Assembly: GCA_003008705.1 (NCBI GenBank)
Contig: PDUO01000002.1
Location: 1,940,898 to 2,004,897, forward strand
DNA: 64,000 bases
Origin: Pezicula radicicola
Lineage: Eukaryota > Ascomycota > Leotiomycetes > Helotiales > Dermateaceae
Direction of reading: 5' to 3'
The notes under the pieces are model-generated. The model was not told the origin of the DNA. It made no database searches and was given only the letters and a program-made list of their open reading frames with translations. Shown here one piece after another: positions 1 through 12,312 of this stretch; positions within the stretch are counted from its first letter, which is position 1; each line of letters opens with the position of its first letter. The position numbers and the translations under genes are program-made.

Positions 1-844
1 GTGACGGCCTTTGAAAGAGATCGCTGACAAGTTTATCCTCACAAGTGAATCGTCGCCAGCAAAGAGGCCTCTACTCAAAGCCCTGACACAGCTGACGCCT
101 CACGAGAACATATACACCATACCAAACATCCTCACCTTCTCCCGCCTCATCGCAGCTCCTGTGGTCGGGTACCTTGTCCTTCACGATCAACATGCGTGGG
201 CTTTCGGCCTCTTCGCATATGCAGGAATTACTGATCTCGTTGATGGGTGGATTGCCCGAAAGTGGAACCTCCAGACTGTAGTCGGGACTGTGATTGATCC
301 CATGGCGGATAAGACACTCATGACCATCTTGACAGTTTGTCTGGCCATCAAGGGGGCTCTTCCAGGTACTTATCATCTTTCTCGGACTAGGATGCATTCA
401 GCAACTGACTGATCACCTAGTCTGGCTCGCTGGAATCATCCTGGGACGCGACGTAGGATTGGCTATATCAGCCATCTACTTCCGATGGATCTCTCTTCCG
501 CCACCGAAGACATTCATGAGATATTGGGATTTCTCATTGCCGTCTGCTGAGGTCCATCCTACAACCATCAGTAAATATAACACGGCCTTACAGTTGGCCT
601 TGATCGGAGCAACCACAGCAATGCCACTTATAACGGCCGATATTGGGGCTGCTATGACCGCCATGCAGTTTGTGATCTGAGCCCATATTTTACCACGGGT
701 AGCTGACACTTGTACAGGTACTTGGTAGCAACCACGACAATCTGGAGTGGTGCAAGCTACATTTATACGAAAGACGCAGTCAAGATATTAAACCAAAAGC
801 CGAAGCCAGAAGACGAGATCCCCAGTAGAAAGGATCCCAAGTAG
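1..844 (+). CDS. CRD1: Cardiolipin synthase, 3' part (5' end outside window)
   Basis: CDP-alcohol phosphatidyltransferase of the mitochondrial inner membrane; the family joins CDP-diacylglycerol and phosphatidylglycerol to make cardiolipin. The catalytic motif D-G-x2-A-R-x8-G-x3-D-x3-D is visible in DLVDGWIARKWNLQTVVGTV followed by IDPMADK (about 236-323). The eukaryotic cardiolipin synthase hallmark ILGRDVGLAISAIYFRW lies just after the first splice. Exons run from about 18 or 20 to 365, 421-667 and 718-844; introns 366-420 and 668-717 have GT/AG ends. The frame has a TGA at 2-4, so an upstream intron probably ends near 17 or 19 and the start codon lies outside the window. The C-terminus ends in a short charged tail. 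Identity is confident; the first acceptor is inferred. Confidence 0.9.
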
Positions 845-3800
845 GACTTGTATTTGTATATCGCTTTTATGTAAGAGTATGAAAAGCACCGAGGTCCGGT
901 TTGAGAAGGTCTCGAACCAGTTGTTAATAATGAACTGGCAATTTTGTATAAAATGCATAGCGTTAGGAAAAATCGAATGGGTCAATTAACTATTTTACTA
1001 AGCCACGTGTAGGAAGCTTCGAGATGACATGGTTATTGTCGCAAGGTTATTGCGAAGTTGCAGTAGAGTTGCGGTCTAGTTGAAACCACAGAAGTTTATA
1101 AGAAATAACAAGGCTATGGATTTGTATAGCAGTCCACTTCTAAGTTTCTTTGATAAAATGTGAAACGCAATAACATGGAAACAAGTTAACCAGAGACCTC
1201 TCAGAAAGTAAACCACCAACGCAAGAGCAAGACCAGAGCTGTTGTATAAGGTTTAAATGGAGAGAGCGTCAACAAAGTTGATGCAGAACTAAAGAGAGGA
1301 TAACTAAATGTATAGCTAGTAGGTACTTGGAATCTGAGGTAAGATGAATTAAGGTTACTACTGTTAGACACTTATTGAATCAATGAATTAGCTAAGAAGA
1401 AAGTTTTGTTCTGGGAATATTTATATAATGGGCTTGTCTCCCTCAGTTGTTATGTGAATGAAGACACAAGAGATGAGAAATGCAGTACCAAACTAAGTAT
1501 TTTGGTAATTGTGAAGAAATACAACTCTTTCTTTTGTTGATTGCTAAGCTACGAGTTATTTATTATTTGTATTTACTAGTCATTGCCATTTTTTTCTTCT
1601 TTCTTTCTCTCTTTTTTTTTCGCTTCCTTTCACTTCTTTCTCTTATGTGTCTCCGTGAGGAGAAGTTTTGTTGATTAAAATAAATGGTGGTTGAAGATGG
1701 ATGAAATTTTTTATTATATATTGTTGGTCAGTTAGTCCTAACATGTTCTGGTTTACCAAATATGTTTATTTGCTTGCATATATTGCCATAAGAATGCTGT
1801 ATTGTATTGTACATATAGTACATCACCAGTTACGAGGGTGCGAAAAAAAAGCAAGGACCAAGTAGTCTTCTTGCATTTTTCAAGTCTTTTGCAAGATCAT
1901 GTTCTGTAGAAGTTTATTTGCTCTAGTTTGTAGAGTTGAAGGAAGGTTATGATTTGATTTATTTCTGTTCCTTGTTCTTCGTTTGTTAGTCACATGGTAA
2001 CACAATACAACGCAACACCCGGAAACATAGTCAATCACCTGAGCATACGAGGACTTGTTCCTCGTAACGCATGAGATTATGTAAGTCAGCCTGTCTCGTT
2101 GATTCCAGGAATCAATCAGCTGATTCAACGAGTGGTGTGTGATTGAGAAAGAGCTTGTGGGTTAGGACTTTGGGGAAGTGGATAGGAGTATGACATCAAA
2201 ATCTGTTCTTTTCAATAGAGCTCGCCTTTTAGGAAGTGGGTCCTAGGAAGTTAATAATGTATTGGAAAATTCTTTTTTGTTGGCTTGACAGGCGGTGCTG
2301 TGGTGGGATTTTGATGCTTACTGTGGATATTGTATTGATGTTTGCAAAGATGTTGTGGGGTTTATGTGGAGGGGAGATTACCTATGCTGGTGATGGGAGT
2401 GGGGAATGGGGGAAATTTTTGCTTGAAAGAGGGACAGTAGGCTCTATTGTCTTGGTTTTGTGGGGGGTGATGGAGAAGGAGGGGAGGGGCTGGACTATTT
2501 AAGACACTTTACAGAGGTGATATCATGGCCATTGGTAGTGTATCTAGAGATCGATCTGGCCCCCTCTTGAAATTTCCTTGGTTCACCGGTTGGACGTTAG
2601 AGAACTCTAACTCTTAACTCAATTTCGACAACTCCATTCGGGGAATGAATGGGCTTTGTTGTCCTATATGAAGTTTGACCCGCGATACTCTAGGCTTTGT
2701 TGGCTGATTGAGATAGATGGATTTCGTGCTTAAGTTCAGCCTTATGCACTCACTATCGTCGGCCAGGAAGTATTAAGTTATAGTTTTTAGATCAAAGTCT
2801 ACTTGATCATTGAACGAAACTCTAAGCAGAGATGATGGTTATTGTGGAGCTTTAACTATTTTAACCAAGGTATTTGACAAGTTTGATATCGGGATTTGAA
2901 GGAAAGCATAAAAGAAAAGATAAGAGTTAGTTTTGAACTTACTATAATAGACGGCTTCGAGTTTATTTGTTCTGCGCTAAGTATGTTAATTTTGCAGGGA
3001 TTTAGTGTTGACGCCGTTATGTTTAGTGCAGAGGTCAAATTAACAACCAGTCTGGCTTTCTAAAGTACTTATTTCTTGGCATGTATTTAGAGGTGGATAC
3101 AAATTCCAAAGTCTGAAAATGGTTTCAAGGTAACTTCGTACTGTAGTGCTGGCGTTGTTTTAGAGTAGTCGTGGGCCTTTTAGAGGAAACAATTCCATTG
3201 CTAGTTCAATGACTAGAAAGCTCTTCTCTGGCCGTGACCTGAAAGTTGCCACCACCAACCATCAATGAAAGATCTGATCTTTTGGAAAAAAATATCCTTG
3301 GCTTGATATCATAACAATCTCACTAGTCGCTTAGTAACAGTAGCTAAGTATGCCACTTCTTAAACTAGTCTCCACCACTGTATTTCGCCGTTAACAGTAG
3401 AGATTTCGCGACGGCTTCTCTAGGCAAACTCTACTTGAAGATCTGTTCTCTTGGCATACTTTCAACTACATCTGTGGAGTAGAACCTTGATTAGTCAAGT
3501 GGGGTGTTATAATTGTTATAGAGAGACACCCTTTAACACCAAGTGATTTAGGGCCGGATTCTTCTCCAGTCGAAAGTCTTTTGTGGGGATTAGGAACCAT
3601 TTTGGTGCATGTAATTATGGAGAAGCTGAAGATTTTGACACGGATCCTGGAGGAGTTTTTATTCTAATGATGTGATGACTTTGTGGAGATATGGTGGCCT
3701 AGATGCTACGGCGGTTCTGTGGTTTGTAAAATATCAAGTGACGGAGTGGAAAATAATGTCAAGGAATGTCTACAAGAGATTCTTCCTAAAGGAGCCGCTG

Positions 3801-4523
3801 TGCTTATTCTACTTGCCTGGGTGCTTAGGTAGCGTAGTTTCGGAACAAAAATGAGATGTAGCGTATTGTACGGCTCTTAGAACCTAGAAAGGTGGAAATT
3901 ACTTTTAGAGATAGTTTTCCAGATTGTGGTACTTAGAAGTAGAACGCAGCTTATAGGGGTCTGAGAAGTTTTTAAATTTATATCTTCGAAGTGCCAGTAA
4001 TTAAAATTAGCTCTGTATAATTCTGGATTTAACACAAGCCTCTTACTCCCTTTCTACGTACCTCAAGCTTTACTGCACTCTAAAAGGGACAATATTACAT
4101 ATAAATAAGCGAGGAAGGGTAACAAAGGTTCGCGAAGAGGAATCTTGCAGAACAGTGGTGATAGGTAGTAAGGTTAATGAAAGCAGTAGAAGTCTGCCCT
4201 TTTGAAAGGTACTTAAATATACAAGTTTTCCTGTATGTTAACTCCTGAAATCTACATCCCGAAATCACTTAATAATACCTAAGCACACTGCTAGAAGAAT
4301 TTAAGATAGTGCGTACAAGAGAAGACGGGTATTAGGATTCTTTGAATATCAATACAAATTTTACAGTTTTACATACAGTAAAGGTCGGCCCTGTTTATTT
4401 TTGCCAGCCTACCTAGCCTGACGCCATTATTCCCATCCCTGTCTGGTTTGGGCTTGCTGACTGGACGCAATTCGTCAGACTCTACATCTTACATCAATCA
4501 TACAAAAGGCCTTGTATCCGGAT
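845..4523. other. Gene-poor stretch of 3.7 kb
   Basis: No coding region can be supported on either strand. Short open frames (for example 2236-2502 +) lack recognisable domains and plausible exon neighbours. The stretch includes a pyrimidine-rich tract at about 1588-1650 and a G/T-rich, C-poor segment at about 2160-2510. It separates the 3' ends of cardiolipin synthase (+) and MTO1 (-), so much of it may be decayed repeat; I recognise no element. Confidence 0.5.
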
Positions 4524-6820
4524 TTAAATTCCAGCATATTCCCTCTTATTAGCCACCATAGTCTCGAAAGCTTTAGCTTTCGACGCATATCGGCTTTTGT
4601 TCCGTACAAAGGTCAGGAGTGTCAGACACCCTGACGGTGTCATTCCCTCAATCCTTCTAGCTTGCCCTACTGATTCTGGCTTTGTGACCTGGAGTAAAGA
4701 CTTCTCATGCATTGAAAGTCCATGGATCGAGTCGTAGTCCAAGTCTATTGGCAACTTCAGATTCTCGTCTTTTTGGAAGATCTTCATAGATGCTTCTTGC
4801 ATCTCAACATAGGGCGCATATCTTGCCTCAATGCCCACGCGATCCCGGATATGGGCTGAGTATTTGGTTATTTCTGGAACGTGTTCTATTAGGTCGTTAA
4901 TAGTAACGCCGGAAAGTCGCAGCATTTCAAACGCGGTCCTTCTCTTTGTGTCGTTAGTAATCTTGAAGCCGCCCTTGATCCAATTTGGAGCACTGGTGGC
5001 GGTCATCAAGAGGGCTGCCTTTAGTTCTTCCATTTGAGTCAATTCATCAGAGAAGCTTGTCCATCGCTTGTCTCCAACGACTCCTGCTGCCCGACCCTTT
5101 GCTGTAAGTCGACGATCAGCATTATCTGCTCTAGCACTCATTCGATATTCGCTTCGTGATGTGAACATTCGATACGGCTCCGAGACGCCTTTGGTGATGA
5201 GGTCATCAATCATGATGCCAATATAGCCATCGCTCCGGGACAGTACAATTGGAGGTAAAGATTGAGATGCTAGGCCAGCATTGATTCCAGCGATGATACC
5301 TTGTGCAGCTGCTTCTTCGTAACCGGTAGTCCCATTGATCTGGCCAGCCAGGAACAAGCCCCGTATAGCTTTTGTCTCGAGTGTCGATTTTAGACTTCTT
5401 GGATCAACATAATCATACTCGACTCCATAGCCGGGTTGCAGCATGGTGACGTTCTCGAGGCCTTTGATAGTCTTCAACATCTGCTCTTGTGCTTCCGCAG
5501 GCACAGTCATAGAAATACCGTTTGGGTAGATGATATCGCTGTCGAAGCCTTCAGGCTCAAGCCAGATGATATGCTGCTTTTTGTCTGAGAACCGGATGAT
5601 TTTCGACTCCAGCGAGGGGCAGTACCTTGGGCCCTTGACCGTTTCACGAATATGGATGGATTTGTCTAGGTTGGCCCTGATAATGTCATGCGTCGCTTCG
5701 TTCGTGTGTGTGGAGTGGCATAGAAGTTGATCTTGAACAGCCACACCATTACTCAGGTAGCTGAAAGGCATAGGTGGATCATCTCCTGGCCAGGACTCAA
5801 GCTCAGTAAAGTTGATTGAATTCTTTGCCAGCCGCGGTGGAGTTCCAGTCTTCAGCCTGCCCAATTGGAATCCTGCATCCTTCAATGATTTACTCAAGCC
5901 AAAAGTTGCAGCTTCACCCATACGCCCGGAAGGGAAGCACTCTAGGCCGATATGTATCTCCCCACCCAGAAAGGTTCCAGTGGTTATTACAACCTGATTC
6001 GTAGGAATTACTTCTCCAGATTCTAGACGGACACCAGTTATCTTGCCACCATGTGAATGTCCGTCTGTCGCTTCATGAGAAACAATAATGTCTGCAACGC
6101 TCCCTGGTATAATAGACAGATTTGGGTAGGTCTCTAGCTCCTCACGCATATGTTTTTTGTAAAGATCTCGGTCTATCTGGGCCCTGTTTCACAGTTAGAA
6201 TTGTTTGCATATGGTGTATCTCATTCCTTCAACAAGCTCCAGACACGCGTCTTGATGACAACATTATCTAAACCAAGGTATGTCGGTCACGGAAATACAT
6301 ACCTTGGACCCCAAACAGCAGGACCTTTGCATCTGTTTAAGACTTTGAATTGTACCCCTGCCTTATCTATTATCCGACCAGCGACCCCATCCAGCGCATC
6401 AATTTCTCTTAACATTGTTCCTTTTCCAATGCCTCCGAAGCTTGGATTACAAGAACACACCCCTATATTATCCAATTTGGGCGTGATGAGCGCAGTTCTC
6501 GCACCGGATCGTGCAGCGCCGGTACAAGCTTCTGAGCCGGCATGACCTCCTCCAATGACAACAACATCGTATGGCCTGGAATTCGGAAATCAGAAAGGTA
6601 AATCGAAGGCTGTGGTCAGGAAGGAATACCTGATGTCTTCGGCGACACTAGCAAGACCTCGCCGTTGAAAGAGATTGTGACGACGCACATAAGATTGGCT
6701 GGTGCGAAGCCGTAAGGAACAACGGCGGGAAGCCAGCATCTGCCTCATCGTAGCATCTCGAAAGTGAAAATGCGACATTCCAGGTGTCTGGAAATTGTAT
6801 TTTCTAATGGTGGTTGTCAA
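4524..6820 (-). CDS. MTO1: Mitochondrial tRNA uridine-5-carboxymethylaminomethyl modification enzyme (MnmG/GidA family)
   Basis: The FAD-dependent partner of the GTPase MSS1 (MnmE) in making the cmnm5U34 wobble modification of mitochondrial tRNAs. Exons on the minus strand are 6630-6820, 6303-6575 and 4524-6183; introns 6576-6629 and 6184-6302. The product is about 707 aa, close to the family size. The FAD dinucleotide motif [13 protein letters not shown] sits at about residues 68-80, right after the first splice. [15 protein letters not shown] and [16 protein letters not shown] are family signatures, the latter rebuilt across intron 2. [21 protein letters not shown] is the second FAD-contact block. 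The N-terminus is Arg/Ser-rich with few acidic residues, as expected for a mitochondrial presequence. The start is uncertain: in-frame ATGs occur at 6820, 6778 and 6748. It follows the Edc1-like gene on the same strand. Confidence 0.93.
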
Positions 6821-7477
6821 GATTTAGTGTGGCTTATCGGCGCCCCACCCTTATTCTTTTGCTGTGCTACTGTAGGTTTAGCCATAATAATGGAGCGCCA
6901 CAGGGGGGGCTCAGGATTCAGGACTCAAGACTGGACCTCGCCAAACGGAATTCTTACCGACCAAAACATCTTAAGACTAAGTAACAGCCTCACTTACCAG
7001 ATATTTAGCAATTTAGCTTGAGTTTTGAGAATGAATTCCTAAAACCGACTTCAAGTGAGGGCACTGCAGTTTTATAGATCTGGCGAATGATTGATGAAAT
7101 CTTGTTTATTAGATTAAACCAATGTTTTTTTTAAGAGTTTTCTTCTTTTTTTCTTCTTCTTTTCTTTTTCTTTTCTTTTTCTTTTCTTTTTCTTCTTATT
7201 CTTCTTCCTCCTCTACTCCACCACCAGTCCTACGCTCGCTCTCTCACCATCCCACGCTCTCTATGAACAAAAGAAAGAGGTTGCAGAATGTGCTGCAGTA
7301 ACTAATGACGCAAGGAAAGATGTAGCAACGGTATAAAAGAACGCAACAATGACAGCTGTTAGGAATAGCCTAGCGAGCCACCAGCCCAGCCCAATCATAA
7401 CCAGACCAAGGCTGGACAAAAAACAAACCCAAGAGACCATAACACCTGCCGGCCGTTCCCAGTCCTAAATACCCAAG
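6821..7477. other. Intergenic: MTO1 upstream region and Edc1-like 3' region
   Basis: Tandem minus-strand spacing of 657 bp. It contains a long pyrimidine tract (about 7126-7216) made of CTTTT/CTT units, which reads as polypurine on the transcribed strand. No gene seen. Confidence 0.6.
7126..7216. repeat. Polypyrimidine/polypurine tract with CTTTT repeats
   Basis: About 90 nt of almost uninterrupted C/T on the plus strand, dominated by repeating CTTTT and CTT units with mirror-like symmetry. Such tracts can form triplex (H-DNA) structures and are prone to slippage. It lies between MTO1 and the Edc1-like gene. Confidence 0.7.
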
Positions 7478-8962
7478 TCAAGATCCCATTACGCCGTTGT
7501 GCATGCCGTTCATGGGCGGTTGTCGACCACCAACGTAATTTGGCACCGACACCGATGCTCCTGGTACATTGCCAATCCCAGACCCAATAACGCCTGAATT
7601 ATTTGCCGGTTCAAGTTTCAAAATCTTACGAAGACTTTCTTCCATTCCTCGAAGGTCTGCGCCTTCTCCTCCAGATGATACACGTGATGGTGAACCCGTG
7701 GTTGGTGAATTTGTATGAGAATTAAATTTGTCCATGAAATCATTATAGTGGGGTACATTAGAATGTCCAAAAACTCGAGATGGTGGTGTCGGTGAGGCTG
7801 CGTAATGGCTATTGCGATCCGGAGTCTTGGTTGGAGTTCTGGTAGGCGTTACCTCTTGCCGTAGACCGGAAGAGCGACCCGATTTTCTTGTAGAATTGCC
7901 CTCTTGCGAAAAGAGGTTATTTGGACGTGGAGAACTGATTGCACCACCAGCACCACCATAGGAGTTTGGGGCTACAGACGATTGCAATGGACGGCCTGAG
8001 AATAAATATGACTTGAGAGCTTCAGCCTTATCAATTGACTGTTGTGAGGGTTGGGAGGGATCAGTTTGCGGCCGAGCAGGAGTCGTTGATGCCCGGGCTG
8101 CATTGATTCTTTCCGCATACGGAGTAGAGAAAGCTGGGCCAAAAGGTGTTCCGGGGCTGCTGGGGCCGTCCATTTCCATGGCGAATATGCCATTCGAAGA
8201 ATTCCGATTGCGTGCCCGCTCCTGAGATGCACGACTCGGTGTTGGTGTATTGCTAGGTGATTGAGGAGGGGGTGGAAAGGGCCCCGCTGCATCGTGGGAT
8301 TTTAAAGTAGAGCTCGCGCTTCGTGCTCTTGCTTTCTCCTCTCTATCAGCCTTGAATATAAAGTCTAGGGGAGACTCTTCTCTGTGCAATTGGCTTGTTG
8401 GTTGTGTTACAGGAGCAGAAGGGGAATTGGGATCAGTTGGCGAATTTCCATTACGTGGCTGGAGACCTTTCGTCCCAGGAGAATCCGGAACAGACTTAGA
8501 ATAGAAACTCGGTATTGGGAGAGCAGATGGAGCAGGGGACGCATGAAAAGTAGGTCCAGCATAAGCGGAAGGAGTCGATATTGGTTTCGCAGAAGTTGGT
8601 ATGCCTGCTGAATTTGCGCCTGTCAAAGGCGGAGTATTATGGTCATTTCTCGTTACAGCAGGAGATGTCATAACATTCTTTGGTCTGTTCTTATTCCGGC
8701 TTCGTTGCTTTGATGCACTCTCAGTAGCGGCTGAGGATGAGAGGTTCTGCGAAGCCTGCTGGAACTGGTCGGCTCTTCGTGGGGTTCTTGGAGGGGTGGT
8801 AGGTTGTAAGGGACGATTGGTTTCCACCTGGGAGTTCTGCGCATATGCATGCGAGTTGAGGTGATGAGGGTTTTGAGGATTTTGCGATGAAGGTGCACCA
8901 GGAGGCATTACAGCACTTCGAGTGGCCCGATGTCTCTTGGGAGCAACGGCGGCTTGAGACAT
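7478..8962 (-). CDS. Disordered Edc1/PNRC-like enhancer of mRNA decapping
   Basis: Single-exon 494-aa protein, rich in Ser, Pro, Asn, Gln and Thr and predicted to be mostly disordered. The only compact motif is at residues 134-153, YAGPTFHASPAPSALPIPSF. It matches the pattern known from PNRC2 and yeast/fission-yeast Edc1: a [YF]AG-x-x-F stretch, then P-S-x-L-P-x-P. In those proteins it binds and activates the Dcp1-Dcp2 decapping complex through the Dcp1 EVH1 domain. A second conserved-looking patch, ESPLDFIFKADREEKARARS, follows at about 196-215. The C-terminus has a short G/N/M-rich tail. The start at 8962 is the first ATG and the frame is intact. The function is inferred from the motif. Alternatives are another proline-rich adaptor or a protein whose motif is used for other EVH1 partners. 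Confidence 0.75.
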   Translation of the reverse strand: MSQAAVAPKRHRATRSAVMPPGAPSSQNPQNPHHLNSHAYAQNSQVETNRPLQPTTPPRTPRRADQFQQASQNLSSSAATESASKQRSRNKNRPKNVMTSPAVTRNDHNTPPLTGANSAGIPTSAKPISTPSAYAGPTFHASPAPSALPIPSFYSKSVPDSPGTKGLQPRNGNSPTDPNSPSAPVTQPTSQLHREESPLDFIFKADREEKARARSASSTLKSHDAAGPFPPPPQSPSNTPTPSRASQERARNRNSSNGIFAMEMDGPSSPGTPFGPAFSTPYAERINAARASTTPARPQTDPSQPSQQSIDKAEALKSYLFSGRPLQSSVAPNSYGGAGGAISSPRPNNLFSQEGNSTRKSGRSSGLRQEVTPTRTPTKTPDRNSHYAASPTPPSRVFGHSNVPHYNDFMDKFNSHTNSPTTGSPSRVSSGGEGADLRGMEESLRKILKLEPANNSGVIGSGIGNVPGASVSVPNYVGGRQPPMNGMHNGVMGS

Positions 8963-9654
8963 GGTTTCCTTGGCTTATAAATAGGCAGCCGTAGTGGAAG
9001 AATAGCAAGTAATAAACAAATAAAGCAAGATGGCGATCGCGCTCGCGATGAGGGTGTATGTACGGTGAGTGCGGCGCGCTGAAGTGGTGAATGGCGGGGA
9101 TCTAACAGGGTGGTGGCTTATCGCTCGACGAGTTGTGTATTTGAGGACGGTATCTGATATTTTGAATGGTGATTTGTAAGTGGGTGGGAGGAATTATTCT
9201 GGTCATATCTTCGAAGTCGAGTTTGTGGAGGGGAAGGAGTTGGTGTGAGTCGGTTTTGATGTTGGAGTCGATAAAGCCTTCCAGGTTCGAAGATCCATGA
9301 CCACTCAGCCTCATCAGTCATTCCTTGTTAGCAGAAGCTCGGATCGGATCATCTAAAAATGCGGAGCTAGGCTCTCCTAGTTACCTAGTGAGTTTATCTG
9401 GAGCTTCCAAATAAAGACTATCTACCTAATTCCAATCCCCAAAATTTGGATCTCTCAAAGCTCTACGACCCTGGAGCACACCTTTATCTTCGGATATCAA
9501 AGAACCTTCAAGCTCTTCGAGACGATTTGACAAGGCTTTCGTCTAAGCTTGCGCCTACTTCATTCTACAGCCAACGCTCCTGCGATCATCTACCCCACGC
9601 ACCCCGCACCCTGCACCCTTTTCAACTCGACATATTTTCTAGAAATCACCCATC
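8963..9654. other. Divergent promoter region, Edc1-like (-) / RBX1 (+)
   Basis: 692 bp between two divergently oriented starts. The RBX1 side carries a C-rich leader (about 9590-9654, CACCCCGCACCCTGCACCC type). No gene seen. Confidence 0.6.
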
Positions 9655-10190
<536 letters not shown>

Positions 10191-10480
10191 GGTATTTACC
10201 GCAAAGAAATATGGGTTTGGTGACATACTGCTGAACGGAAATATCGACAGCATGGGCATTTCCACCAGAGGACGACTGAATGACATTTGCACACGCGCTT
10301 AATGGGGCGTACGGGAGGGACGGCGTTCATATGCATAGAGCCAAGGGCAGGCTTTGCCGTAGGTATCACAAAAAGAAGATATCTTGAGAGTGTCTAGAAT
10401 CCCAACATGGAGTTTTGAGAAGTTCCCGTTAATTAAACGCCTTTTTGCCTCGAAACTAATCCCATTGGCCCGACTTTCAA

Positions 10481-10895
10481 TCAGCCAACAACTTTCCCAT
10501 CTACAGTGATGCCCTGAGATACCATCTCACTTCCAGGCACTGGCAACCATTTGACCGGGTGTCGTCTAAAGAAGGGCCAAGGCGGCACGACCAGGAGGAA
10601 TGTGAGTGCTGTTCCTCCCAGGCCAATAAAGAGGGCAAGTTTGATATCTTGTTTGATGTAACCGATGATGAATGCAATGCCCTGAGTCCTAAGTCAGTCC
10701 GATCCATTTCTATAGTCTGCGAGCGACCTCACTCCAACTGTTGCAAGGAGGGCTGTAGCAAGGAACTCCGCCAACCTCTGCCCCTCGAAGTCCTATAGCG
10801 AAATATGTTAAATCTCATTTGCACTACAGATGTTCAAAACTTACAATCTGACCTTCTGCGACCTCGCGAACCTGCTCAAGTAATTGATCGGCCAT
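10481..10895 (-). CDS. SPC1: Signal peptidase complex subunit 1 (SPC12 family)
   Basis: Small non-catalytic subunit of the ER signal peptidase. Three exons on the minus strand, 10845-10895, 10733-10792 and 10481-10681, all joined in phase 0, give 103 aa. The sequence DFEGQRLAEFLATALL precedes the first membrane span (about residues 28-47). The second span, LALFIGLGGTALTFLLVVPP (about 54-73), is followed by WPFFRRHPVKWLP, the usual Pro-rich end of the SPC12 fold. Two hydrophobic helices with a short lumenal/cytosolic loop match the family topology. The gene is convergent with RBX1. Only small exons are present. Confidence 0.9.
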
Positions 10896-12312
10896 GATGT
10901 TGAGTCGCGAGTTCTGTTCTTTAGTTGGTACAGCCTAACGAACTCCAAGAAAGCTGTCCTCCACTCCAGGCGAGGCTGAATGAATTTGATAGCAACACAC
11001 CTGATCCTACGAAGTACACCCGTCCCTTTTTTAAGACTTGTGGCTCACCGGCCAGGAAACGCCACTGAGTGGACAGGCGGTGACAGTCTCTAGAATGTTA
11101 ATCGAGCATATCATGGGCGCTTGTCCAGAGGAATTATATCCCTCAATCACAAGGCATGTGCATCATGGCCTTCATTAGCAGACCACTGACAGGCGGCCAA
11201 GATCATGTTCAAAGTTGGACTATCTCGCGCAAGACCCCGCAAGCATGCGGTATTACAGAAGATCCGTGAGCCATTTTGCTCACAGCAATGAAATAATAAA
11301 TAGATAGCCCTCGTTGGCGACAGATTCTACTGACCCGTGAGGAGAGGGAGAGTGAGTATAAATAGTCCTTTTTGTGCATAAAGTTGCCATCCCCATCCCT
11401 TTTTCCGATAGTCCGTACTATCTTGTTTGGTATGATTGAAACCAGAGCCCCAAAGCGGCTGAGCCGTCCTGTCGAAAGCAAGCCACTAAGTGCTTGTTGC
11501 TTGTTGCTTGTTGCTACCGTTCTAGCCTTATCTTGGCATTCGCCTTTCAACCCAATAGCTTGGGTTTTCTTGTCGGCGCGCTCTCATCTCACTTCCTTTC
11601 TCTCAACACACGGTTTCGACCTCGACAACATCTCTTCATAACAAAACCCCTTATTATACTGAGCTTCTTCGGATTCGTTCAGAACAACTCGACCCCTCGA
11701 AGATAAGCAATTCACTACGCTACGAGGACAAATCCAATCGATTATCATCTTTTGGGAGCAGCTTTTGCCTCAGTGGTGCGCAAAAAAAAAGTTTTTTTGC
11801 GCTCTCAGTCACCCAATACCTTCACCACTGCCAGTTCTCATGAAGGGTACTCCTTCTACTGCGATACCACTCGGAATAGTATTTCCTACGCACGCTTTCG
11901 TCTTTTGACTCTCAACGCCTCGGCGGCCTGCTGAATACCACATTTTCAAGTTGGCGGGACTCGTACTTCACAAGCTTTCCTTCATCCGTCCGCTCCTCGG
12001 ACAAAAGTCCTGGGCTCTTCACGGACTTTGTGAACGACCACCATAATTTTGGGAAAAACCACGAAGTTAGCATCACAAACAACATACTTTTTTTAACCCA
12101 TAAGATAAGGAGCTGTACAGGGACAACCTGTACTACCTATACCACTCAAATTGACGGCAACACGCGGTGGGCGCTCTTTGCGACCCGCCTTTCAATTGCA
12201 GGCTTAGACCTCTGAATATATCAGTAAGTGTTCTACTGCGAATCCAATGCTAGTTCTGATTCCTGACTATTTCCAAAGATACAGGCTACCTCTTTGCTAT
12301 AATACCAGCAAA
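10896..12312. other. Divergent upstream region, SPC1 (-) / Mg2+ transporter (+)
   Basis: 1.4 kb. It carries a TATAAATA box at 11357-11364, a pyrimidine-rich leader (about 11540-12010), and a probable 5' leader intron of the transporter at 12224-12284. No protein-coding gene could be supported here. Confidence 0.55.
12224..12284 (+). other. Probable 5' leader intron of the CorA-type gene
   Basis: Donor GTAAGTG at 12224, a CTGAC branch-like site at about 12263 and acceptor ACAG ending at 12284 define a 61-nt intron. It removes the in-frame ATG at 12247, leaving the ATG at 12313 as the first start. Confidence 0.65.

Noticed and set aside
2236..2502. 88-codon plus frame in the desert
   Set aside because: Open because of G/T skew; no domain and no exon context.
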